Of a stretch of 12,417 nt of DNA, positions 6,462 through 12,417 are shown piece after piece. The translations under genes were made by a program, and so were the position numbers. Below the pieces are notes generated by a model. It saw only the letters and a program-made list of their open reading frames with translations, made no database searches and was not told the DNA's origin. Positions within the stretch are counted from its first letter, which is position 1. Each line of letters begins with the position of its first letter. The DNA is from Chloroflexota bacterium (lineage in GTDB: Bacteria; Chloroflexota; Dormibacteria; CF-121): the NCBI GenBank assembly GCA_005881235.1, contig VBEQ01000047.1, positions 1 through 12,417 on the forward strand, read 5' to 3'.

Positions 6462-7553
6462 TTGAATCAGCGTTCGCGCGCGATCGCTGCCGCCGTATTA
6501 CTTCCTGTCATCTCGGTCGTCGCCGGCTTCGTCGTCGCCGGCCTCGCCGTCGCTCTCAGCGGCTCTGACCCGTTTCAGTCCTTTTATGCCCTCTTCCAGG
6601 GGGCCTTTATCAATCCACGCGCGCTGTCCGAGACCCTGGTCGCGACGACACCATATATTTTTCTGGGGCTCGGCGTCGCCCTGGGCTTTCGCGCCGGCCT
6701 CTTCAACATCGGCGCCGAGGGCCAGTTCTATATTGGCGCGCTTTTCGGCGTCTTCATCGGGTACAGCCTGCATGGATTACCCGCCATCGTGCACATTCTG
6801 CTGGCCCTGCTCGCGGGAATTGTGGGCGGCTTTCTCTGGGCCGCCGTGCCGGGCATTCTCAAGGCACGTTTCGGTGCCCACGAGGTCATCACCACGATCA
6901 TGCTGAACTACGTCGCTTTTGCCCTTGTCAATTTCCTGATCAACAACGGCCCCATGGTTGATAAATCCTCCTCGGCGCCGCGGACGCCCTACATCGATCC
7001 GGCCGCCCAGTTGCCAATCCTGGCCTCGGGCACGCGCCTCCACGCGGGACTCTTGCTCGGGTTGCTGGCCATCCCGGTCGTCTGGTTCTTACTGGACCGA
7101 ACGACGATCGGCTTCAGAATTCGCACCGTCGGCTTCAGCCCGACAGCGGCTCGCGCCGCCGGGATCTCGGTGGCGTGGACCATTCTCGCGACCATGGGCA
7201 TCTCGGGTGGCCTTGCCGGCCTCGCCGGGGCTGACGAGGTCCTCGGCGTTTCGCACTACATGCCGCCGAGTTTTTCGACCGGCTATGGCTTCGATGCGAT
7301 CGCTGTCGCACTGCTGGCCCGAAGCAATCCCTGGGCGATGCTTCCAGCGGCTTTGTTGTTCGGCGCGCTGAGCAGTGGCTCGCGCTTCATGCAATTCCAG
7401 ACGCAGGTGTCGGCCGATGTGATCTCGGTCGTCGAAGCGACCGTCATCATGTTCATCGCGGCACCCGTGCTCTTTCAATGGATCTTCCGGCTGCGCCGTG
7501 CACCGGCGCCGCCCGTCAAGATCGCCAGCGAAACCGAAGGAGCCGCGCTATAG
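6462..7553 (+). CDS. nupP: Nucleoside ABC transporter permease, first subunit
   Basis: A 363-residue membrane protein of the branched-chain-amino-acid/ribose-type permease family (BPD_transp_2), NupP/YufP branch. Hydrophobic segments include about 8-32, 62-76, 91-101, 108-130, 147-161, 195-211, 240-256, 277-287, 290-303 and 320-340. The conserved GFRAGLFNIGAEGQFYIGA lies at about 75-93, and EVITTIMLNY (141-150) matches the region that usually contacts the ATPase. The start is TTG 6462, three bases after the ATPase stop, with only a weak G-rich sequence upstream; the resulting N-terminus MNQRSRAIAAA places positive charges before the first membrane segment as expected. It forms the import channel with the next gene's product. 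AAGGAG near its 3' end serves the second permease gene. Confidence 0.95.
   Translation: MNQRSRAIAAAVLLPVISVVAGFVVAGLAVALSGSDPFQSFYALFQGAFINPRALSETLVATTPYIFLGLGVALGFRAGLFNIGAEGQFYIGALFGVFIGYSLHGLPAIVHILLALLAGIVGGFLWAAVPGILKARFGAHEVITTIMLNYVAFALVNFLINNGPMVDKSSSAPRTPYIDPAAQLPILASGTRLHAGLLLGLLAIPVVWFLLDRTTIGFRIRTVGFSPTAARAAGISVAWTILATMGISGGLAGLAGADEVLGVSHYMPPSFSTGYGFDAIAVALLARSNPWAMLPAALLFGALSSGSRFMQFQTQVSADVISVVEATVIMFIAAPVLFQWIFRLRRAPAPPVKIASETEGAAL
7537..7542 (+). promoter_or_regulatory. Shine-Dalgarno sequence pointing to an ATA start codon
   Basis: AAGGAG is placed exactly 7 bases before ATA 7550-7552, which is where homology places the second permease's first residue. No ATG, GTG or TTG lies at a usable distance in that frame. 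Confidence 0.6.
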
Positions 7554-8464
7554 ACGTCATCATCGGGCTGCTGGCGGCGACGCTGAACGAGGCGACGCCA
7601 TTGACCTTGGCCGCGTTGGGCGGCGTCATCAGCGAACGCTCAGGCGTCGTGAATATTGCGCTCGAGGGCATGATGCTGATGAGCGCCTTCACCGGTTACG
7701 TCGTGGCGTTCCAGACCCACAATCTCTGGCTGGGCGTGCTGGCCGGGGTGATCACCGGCCTGGTGATCGCCACCCTGCACGCCGCCCTCTCGATCAGCCT
7801 GCTGGTTGATCAGATCGTGAGCGGCTTCGTGATCAATATTCTCGCCCTGGGCATCACGGGCGTCTTCTTCAAGGGCTTCCTCCAGGAATCTTCCGTGGCT
7901 GGTCCCGGCGTCCTGCCCACCTGGCACATTCCGTTGCTCTCGAAAATTCCCGTCCTGGGCCCCATTCTGTTCGTCCATCAGCCCATCACGTACGCGATGC
8001 TGCTCGCCATCGTGCTGGTGCAGTTTCTCGTGTTCTATACCGTCTGGGGCCTGAGAACTCGGGCTGTTGGAGAACATCCATTGGCTGCCGACACGGTCGG
8101 CATCAATGTCTATCGGGTACGTTATCTGGCCGTCATGCTGAGCGGCGGACTGGCCGGGCTCGGCGGCGCCTATTTTTCGTTGCAGCAGATCGGCCAGTTT
8201 CTGCCCAACATGACCGGTGGCCGCGGCTTCATCGCGCTCGCGGCCATGATCTTCGGCAAGTGGAAGCCATTGGGCGCCTTTTATGCCTGTCTCCTGTTTG
8301 CCGGGGCCGAGGCGCTGAGCGGCCGGATCCAGATCTCCGGCGTGCACATACCATTTCAGTTCCTCGGCATGTTGCCGTATTTACTGACCATCATTGTCGT
8401 CGCCGGTGCCATGGGGCGCGCGGTCGCGCCCGCGGCCGACGGCAAGCCCTACCGAAAGGCATAG
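7550..8464 (+). CDS. nupQ: Nucleoside ABC transporter permease, second subunit, probable ATA start
   Basis: A 304-residue membrane protein of the NupQ/YufQ branch, partner of the preceding permease. Family blocks are IIGLLAATLNEATPLTLAALGGVISERSGVVN-type N-terminus (residues 4-34), ALEGMMLMSAF (37-47), DQIVSGFVINILALGITG (87-104), VGEHPLAADTVGINV (173-187) and LSGGLAGLGGAYFS (197-210). Hydrophobic segments alternate to the end at AMGRAVAPAADG. The expected first residue falls on ATA 7550, whose last two bases overlap the stop TAG of the first permease, with AAGGAG 7 bases before. The only canonical alternative is ATG 7478, which would add 24 residues (rich in Arg) encoded by an overlapping frame of the first permease and has no family counterpart. 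The stop TAG 8462-8464 is in the same frame as the ribokinase that follows. Confidence 0.94.
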   Translation: MDVIIGLLAATLNEATPLTLAALGGVISERSGVVNIALEGMMLMSAFTGYVVAFQTHNLWLGVLAGVITGLVIATLHAALSISLLVDQIVSGFVINILALGITGVFFKGFLQESSVAGPGVLPTWHIPLLSKIPVLGPILFVHQPITYAMLLAIVLVQFLVFYTVWGLRTRAVGEHPLAADTVGINVYRVRYLAVMLSGGLAGLGGAYFSLQQIGQFLPNMTGGRGFIALAAMIFGKWKPLGAFYACLLFAGAEALSGRIQISGVHIPFQFLGMLPYLLTIIVVAGAMGRAVAPAADGKPYRKA

Positions 8465-8467
8465 GCC

Positions 8468-9430
8468 CTGTCGCCGGTCGAATCGCTGGCCAGAATCCTT
8501 GTGCTGGGCAGTCTGAACATGGACCTCGTCGTGACAGTGCCACGCCTGCCCCGGCCCGGGGAGACCGTTCTCGGCGAGCGGCTGGGCCGCTACCCTGGCG
8601 GCAAGGGCGCGAACCAGGCCGTCGCCGCGGCTCGCCTCGGAGGCCAGGTCGCCATGGTCGGCCGGGTGGGCGCCGATGACTTCGGCCCACAACTGGTAGC
8701 GAATCTCACGGCCAACGGCGTGGACGCATCCGGCGTCGAGCCGGATAGTTCTGCGGCCACCGGCGCGGCATTGATCTTTGTTAGCCCTGACGGCCAAAAT
8801 ATGATCGCCGTCGCGCCCGGAGCCAACGGCAGGCTGGACACGTTCGATATTGAGCGCGCGGTGGCCAAGCTTCAGTCGGGCGACGTGCTCCTCATGCAGC
8901 TCGAGATCCCAATGACCGTCGTCGGTCAGGCGATCCAGGCCGCCCGCCTCGTCGGAGCACGAGTGATCCTCAATGCCGCGCCCGCCCAGCGACTCGATCC
9001 AGGACTCCTGGACCAGGTCGACGCACTGGTCGTCAATCAACGCGAAGCCGAGGTACTGGTCGGCCATGATCGTCTCGCCGGTGCGCTGGATAACGAAGCG
9101 GCGAACGAGGCCGCGGCGGCGCTCCGGGCAATGGGGCCCCGGATCGCCGTCGTGACGCTGGGCTCCAACGGCAGCGTCTACTGCGACGAGGCGGCCGTCC
9201 ATCGCGTCGAGCCATTTCACGTCATGTCCGTCGATGCGACCGGGGCGGGCGACGCGTTCGTGGGCGCGCTTGCCGTCGGCCTCGCCAGGGGGCTGCCGAC
9301 GGAAGGCGCCATGAAGTTCGCCAATGCCGCCGGCGCCGCCGCGACGACGTCGCTGGGGGCCCAGGCCGCGCTGCCCCACGTGAAAGATCTACGACGTCTT
9401 GGCCTGGACCTGTCATTCTCTGAGCCATAA
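8468..9430 (+). CDS. rbsK: Ribokinase (PfkB family)
   Basis: About 320 residues. It phosphorylates D-ribose with ATP to ribose 5-phosphate in the cytoplasm. ILVLGSLNMDLVV is the N-terminal ribokinase strand and substrate-binding Asn/Asp region. PGGKGANQAVAAARLG (about 43-58) is PfkB signature 1. NQREAE (about 190-195) is the conserved ribokinase NxxEAE-type segment. DATGAGDAF (about 256-264) is PfkB signature 2 with the catalytic Asp and the anion hole. The start is uncertain: GTG 8501 is the first canonical codon but trims the opening strand. CTG 8468 has AAAGG 8 bases upstream and lies three bases after the permease stop; CTG 8486 would give MARILVLGSLNMD. Ribose would come from the nucleoside hydrolase encoded next, two bases downstream. 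Another sugar or nucleoside kinase activity is possible in this family, but the motifs fit ribokinase best. Confidence 0.92.
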   Translation: MSPVESLARILVLGSLNMDLVVTVPRLPRPGETVLGERLGRYPGGKGANQAVAAARLGGQVAMVGRVGADDFGPQLVANLTANGVDASGVEPDSSAATGAALIFVSPDGQNMIAVAPGANGRLDTFDIERAVAKLQSGDVLLMQLEIPMTVVGQAIQAARLVGARVILNAAPAQRLDPGLLDQVDALVVNQREAEVLVGHDRLAGALDNEAANEAAAALRAMGPRIAVVTLGSNGSVYCDEAAVHRVEPFHVMSVDATGAGDAFVGALAVGLARGLPTEGAMKFANAAGAAATTSLGAQAALPHVKDLRRLGLDLSFSEP

Positions 9431-9432
9431 CC

Positions 9433-10380
9433 ATGAAAAAAATAATTCTGGATTGCGACCCCGGCCATGATGACGCCATGGCGATCCTGCTCGCTCACGG
9501 CAGCCCGGAGATCGAGCTCGTCGCCATTACGACCGTCGCCGGCAACCAGACCCTTGACAAGACAAGCCTCAACGCACGCCGGGTCTGTACTGTCGCCGGC
9601 ATCCGGGACGTTCTGGTCGCGGCTGGCTGCGACCGGCCCCTGATCCGAGAGCTAAAAACGGCTGCATATATTCACGGGGAGTCGGGGCTCGACGGCCCGT
9701 CGTTTGGCGAGCCGACCGTGGCTCTCGACCCGCGGCACGCCGTCGACCTGATCATCGAGCTCTTGATGCAGTCCAATGGCGACATCACGCTGGTGCCGAC
9801 CGGGCCGCTGACAAACATCGCCATGGCCGTACGAAAAGAGCCGCGGATTATCCAGAAAGCGCGCGAAATAGTTCTTATGGGCGGTGCCTACACCCGAGGC
9901 AATACGACACCAGCCGCCGAATTTAATATTTACGTCGACCCGGAGGCGGCCGCCATCGTTTTCACGGCCGGCTGGCCGCTGACGATGGTCGGCCTGGATC
10001 TGACCCACCAGGCACTGGCCACCCCGGCCGTCCTCCAACGGATCGCCGCACTGGGCACGCCGGTTTCCCGGCTAGCCGTGCAGCTCATGGAATTCTTTCG
10101 CGAAACGTACCGGCGCAATTCTGGCTTCGATTCGCCGCCGGTCCATGATCCGTGCGCCGTGGCCCGCGTGATAGACCCCAAAGTCATGCACTGCGTCGAT
10201 GCGTTTGTCGCGATCGAGACGCACGGAGAATTTACTTCGGGCATGACCGTCACGGACTTTTCTGGCCGTCTGGGCCCGACGAACGCCCAGGTGGCGACCA
10301 AGTTGGACGTGGCTCGCTTTTGGGATCTCATGGTCGACGCCATCGAGCGAATCGGCGCGCCCGCCGTCCGGGCGTCCTGA
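9433..10380 (+). CDS. rihA: Ribonucleoside hydrolase, pyrimidine-type (RihA-like)
   Basis: A complete 315-residue member of the inosine-uridine nucleoside hydrolase family, normal in length. It hydrolyses ribonucleosides to free base and ribose. The Ca2+-binding motif DCDPGHDD is at 7-14. AGNQ (37-40), GPLTNIA (124-130), MGGAYTRGNTTPAAEFNIYVDPEAA (149-173) with EFN for ribose contact, and HDP (238-240) completing the metal site are all present. His81 in HGESGLDG and His238 match the two histidines of the pyrimidine-preferring RihA/RihB group, and the whole protein resembles E. coli RihA closely. The ATG starts two bases after the ribokinase stop with no clear Shine-Dalgarno sequence, suggesting translational coupling. 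Its ribose product feeds the preceding ribokinase. Exact substrate range cannot be read from sequence. Confidence 0.93.
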   Translation: MKKIILDCDPGHDDAMAILLAHGSPEIELVAITTVAGNQTLDKTSLNARRVCTVAGIRDVLVAAGCDRPLIRELKTAAYIHGESGLDGPSFGEPTVALDPRHAVDLIIELLMQSNGDITLVPTGPLTNIAMAVRKEPRIIQKAREIVLMGGAYTRGNTTPAAEFNIYVDPEAAAIVFTAGWPLTMVGLDLTHQALATPAVLQRIAALGTPVSRLAVQLMEFFRETYRRNSGFDSPPVHDPCAVARVIDPKVMHCVDAFVAIETHGEFTSGMTVTDFSGRLGPTNAQVATKLDVARFWDLMVDAIERIGAPAVRAS

Positions 10381-10383
10381 ATC

Positions 10384-11388
10384 GTGTCGCGTCGCGCGTG
10401 TGCGCTCCTGCTGGCCCTGGTGCTCGCCGCCTGCGGTCCGAGCGCCGCCCCCGACACGGCCCGGACGCACGTCTGCATTGCCAGCAACAGCGAGGGACTC
10501 GCGCCGCACACGTTCAACCAGCTGGCCGCGGATGGGGCCCGCGGCGCCGGGGCCGGCCTCCAGGTGGTGGCCTCGAAGACGCCAAGCGATTATCTCGGCA
10601 GCCTTCAGCGCTGCGTCGCCAGCAAGCCAGATCTCGTCATTGCCATCTCGACCGACATGGCGACGGCGGTGTGGCGCGCGGCGCAGCTGCATGGAGATCA
10701 ACGATTTGCGCTGGTCGACGCGGCGCCGATCGACGACAACGGGCAGGAAGCGGCGCTGCCCAACGTGACGGATCTCTTGTTCAAGCAGCAGGAACCTGGC
10801 TACCTGGTCGGCGCCATGGCAGGCCTGATGGAAAAGCAGAAAATCGGCAGCGCGACCCACAACGTCCTGGGAGTCCTCGGCTCCAACCACGGACCGAGTG
10901 TCGATCCATACATTGCCGGCTTCGTGGCCGGCGCCCGCGACGCCGACCCGAGCGTGATCTTTAAGATCGCGTACTCCGATTCGCAGGACACGGCGTTTTG
11001 CAAGCAGCTGGGCATCACGCAGATCTCCGCCGGTGCTGACATGCTGTTCGAAGTCACGGGCCGCTGTGCCTCCGGCTACATCGATGCGGCCTACGACGCG
11101 GCGGGATATGCCATCGGCTCCGACAACGACCAGGCCTACGTCAGCCCGGCGGTGATCACGAGCGCGTTGAAGCGCGTCGACCGCGCCGTTGCCTTGACGA
11201 TCCAGAAGATGCAAAGTGGTCAGTTCAGGTCGGGCAAGCAGGTGTTCTCACTACAGGACGATGCCACCGGATTCAGCACGCCAAGCAGCGTCGTGCCACA
11301 GGACGTAATAAATCAAGTCTTGGATCTAAAGACCAAGATCCGCAATGGCACCATCACGCCACCCGAGACGATCCCCCCCGGCGTCTAG
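10384..11388 (+). CDS. Third BMP-family nucleoside-binding lipoprotein (BMP3)
   Basis: A 334-residue lipoprotein starting at GTG 10384, three bases after the nucleoside hydrolase stop. The signal peptide MSRRACALLLALVLAAC carries lipobox LAAC with Cys17. Family blocks are PHTFNQLAADG (equivalent to GFNDAGW of BMP2), DLVIAIS, FALVDAAP, TDLLFKQQEPGYLVGAMAG, VLGVLGSNHG, ISAGADMLFEVTGRCASG, GSDNDQAYV and ITSALKRVDRAVALTIQKM. The Asn in HTFN and the Asp in GSDNDQ suggest an intact nucleoside site, unlike BMP1. Low similarity to BMP2 outside these blocks and a different opening (CIASNSEGL) suggest another ligand preference. As last gene of the operon it probably supplies a second receptor to the same transporter. 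Confidence 0.9.
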   Translation: MSRRACALLLALVLAACGPSAAPDTARTHVCIASNSEGLAPHTFNQLAADGARGAGAGLQVVASKTPSDYLGSLQRCVASKPDLVIAISTDMATAVWRAAQLHGDQRFALVDAAPIDDNGQEAALPNVTDLLFKQQEPGYLVGAMAGLMEKQKIGSATHNVLGVLGSNHGPSVDPYIAGFVAGARDADPSVIFKIAYSDSQDTAFCKQLGITQISAGADMLFEVTGRCASGYIDAAYDAAGYAIGSDNDQAYVSPAVITSALKRVDRAVALTIQKMQSGQFRSGKQVFSLQDDATGFSTPSSVVPQDVINQVLDLKTKIRNGTITPPETIPPGV

Positions 11389-11399
11389 TATTGACTTCC

Positions 11400-11411
11400 C
11401 CGGTTAACCGG
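11400..11411. other. 12-bp perfect palindrome between convergent BMP3 and add genes
   Basis: CCGGTTAACCGG overlaps the stop codon of add (TAA on the minus strand, 11404-11406) and lies 12 bases after the BMP3 stop. As RNA it gives only a 4-bp stem with a 4-base loop and no T tract, so a terminator role is weak; a protein-binding site or chance is as likely. Confidence 0.25.
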
Positions 11412-12417
11412 ACGTCGGCGCCGCGGGACGCAACTTCGCTGCCGCATCGACGAACTGGTGGCGGAGCCGGGCCCGTGTCACCTCATCGCCGAAGCCCCCT
11501 TCGAGAGCCTGCAGGTTCATCGCCGATATCTGTTCGCGCGTGCAGCCGAGGACCCGGGTGACCGTCTGATATTCCTGCGTCAACGTGACGTCAGAGACCG
11601 TCCGTGAGTCCGTGCTGATCGTTACTTTGATGCCCTGTTCGTAAAAGCGCCTGAGGGGATGATCCTGGAGCCGCCGAACGGCTTTCGTCTGAGCATTGCT
11701 CGTCGGCGCCATATCCAGCTGCACGCCGCTCTCTTTGATCATCGCGATGACGTCCCCATCTTCCTGGGCTCGAACACCGTGCCCCAGGCGCACCGCGCCC
11801 ATGGAGATGGCCTGACGGACGCTTTCTGGCCCAGCGGCCTCGCCGGCATGGATCGTGATATTCAACCCGAGGGACCTGGCAACGCGAAAGGCATCTTCGT
11901 GCAGGATCGGCGGATGGCCCGCCTCGTCGCCGGCGAGGTCGAAGCCGACCACGCCGTCACCCACAAACCGGCCGGCCACCTGCGCCAGCGACACATTCTG
12001 CGCCGGCGGCATATCCCGCAGCGCGGTGACGATGATGCCGCCCTCCAGTCCGAACGATTTGCGGGCGGCCTTCCAGCCGCTCAACACGGCGCGAATCACG
12101 TCCGTCAGCGAGAGACCCTGCTGCACGTGCAGCCAGGGCCCGTACCGTATTTCGGCGTAACGCACGTTGTCTTTCTTCAGGTCTTCGCAGAGCTCGTACG
12201 TCGCGCGCTCGAGCGCGGGGACGGTCTGCAGCACCGCGATCGGCAGCTCGAAATACGTGATGTACTCGACGAGCGACGCGGTGCTGTCCGTAGCCTGGAG
12301 ATAGTCCGTCAGTCGCTCGAGATCTTGCGTCGGCACCGGGACGCCCCCCTGTGCGGCCAGCTCTAGCACGGTTTTCGGACGAACCGAGCCATCGAGGTGG
12401 AGATGCAACTCGGCCTT
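11404..12417 (-). CDS. add: Adenosine deaminase, 5' end beyond window
   Basis: The minus-strand frame is open to the right edge, so the first few residues are missing; 337 residues are visible, starting KAELHLHLDGSV. It hydrolyses adenosine (or deoxyadenosine) to inosine and ammonia with a metal ion. HLHLDG (visible residues 5-10) gives the first two metal-ligand His. THAGE-type TIHAGE (about 188-193) has the third His and catalytic Glu. RLGHG (about 210-214) has the catalytic His. ISTDSRTVS (about 267-275) has the metal-binding Asp; its second position is Ser instead of the Asp of TDDP-type enzymes, close to the TDN form in many actinobacterial Add proteins. An internal TTG at 12408 would cut off the conserved KAE and is not the start. 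It converges on the transporter operon and would process adenosine imported by it. Adenine deaminase-like substrates cannot be fully excluded. Confidence 0.92.
   Translation of the reverse strand, partial: KAELHLHLDGSVRPKTVLELAAQGGVPVPTQDLERLTDYLQATDSTASLVEYITYFELPIAVLQTVPALERATYELCEDLKKDNVRYAEIRYGPWLHVQQGLSLTDVIRAVLSGWKAARKSFGLEGGIIVTALRDMPPAQNVSLAQVAGRFVGDGVVGFDLAGDEAGHPPILHEDAFRVARSLGLNITIHAGEAAGPESVRQAISMGAVRLGHGVRAQEDGDVIAMIKESGVQLDMAPTSNAQTKAVRRLQDHPLRRFYEQGIKVTISTDSRTVSDVTLTQEYQTVTRVLGCTREQISAMNLQALEGGFGDEVTRARLRHQFVDAAAKLRPAAPTSG

Noticed and set aside
573..10384. Adjacent genes in the same reading frame separated by one stop (udp/YdeI-type, ATPase/first permease, second permease/ribokinase, nucleoside hydrolase/BMP3), suggesting readthrough fusions.
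   Set aside because: Four of nine operon junctions is close to the one-third expected by chance, and no readthrough context is visible.
11588..11625. Adenosine deaminase with Ser instead of the second Asp of the TDD motif as an inactive enzyme.
   Set aside because: TDN/TDS forms are common in actinobacterial-type Add; all other metal and catalytic residues are present.

Overview
The window is GC-rich, densely packed bacterial DNA. Almost all of it encodes one coherent trait: uptake and breakdown of nucleosides, with salvage of their bases and ribose. The TDS/TDN-type adenosine deaminase, the BMP/NupOPQ-type transporter, the high GC content and the tight operon packing suggest a Chloroflexota- or Actinomycetota-like, probably uncultivated, soil or water bacterium. 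No rRNA or other marker gene is present, so this placement is only a suggestion.

Left part, + strand (1-2631): the 3' end of a uridine phosphorylase gene (udp-like); a YdeI/OmpD-associated-type gene that appears 3'-truncated by a short hairpin-rich repeat; uracil phosphoribosyltransferase (upp), whose ribosome binding site lies in that repeat; and a divergent BMP-family nucleoside-binding protein (BMP1) without a visible lipobox. A 7-bp inverted repeat covering both stop codons separates BMP1 from the convergent minus-strand gene at 2636-3784. That gene encodes a short, divergent S-adenosylhomocysteine hydrolase-like protein.

Central and right part, + strand (3901-11388): an apparently single operon. 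It starts from the only sizeable intergenic region (3785-3900) and encodes a BMP lipoprotein (BMP2), a double ATPase (NupO type), two permeases (NupP and NupQ types), a ribokinase, a RihA-type nucleoside hydrolase and a third BMP lipoprotein (BMP3). The spacing between these genes is a few bases or an overlap. A 5'-incomplete adenosine deaminase gene (add) converges from the minus strand and leaves the window at its right edge.

Inferred pathway: BMP proteins capture nucleosides outside the membrane and the ABC transporter imports them. Adenosine, possibly including that released by the SAH hydrolase-like protein, is deaminated. Nucleosides are split by hydrolysis (nucleoside hydrolase to base and ribose, then ribokinase to ribose 5-phosphate) or by phosphorolysis (uridine phosphorylase to uracil and ribose 1-phosphate). 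Uracil is recaptured as UMP by Upp.

The most unusual features are: several genes whose homology-supported start has no ATG, GTG or TTG (an ATA with a well-placed Shine-Dalgarno sequence at 7550, and CTG-like starts near 1618, 4962 and 8468/8486); three strongly diverged BMP paralogues around one transporter; and an SAH hydrolase-like protein with substitutions at catalytic positions.
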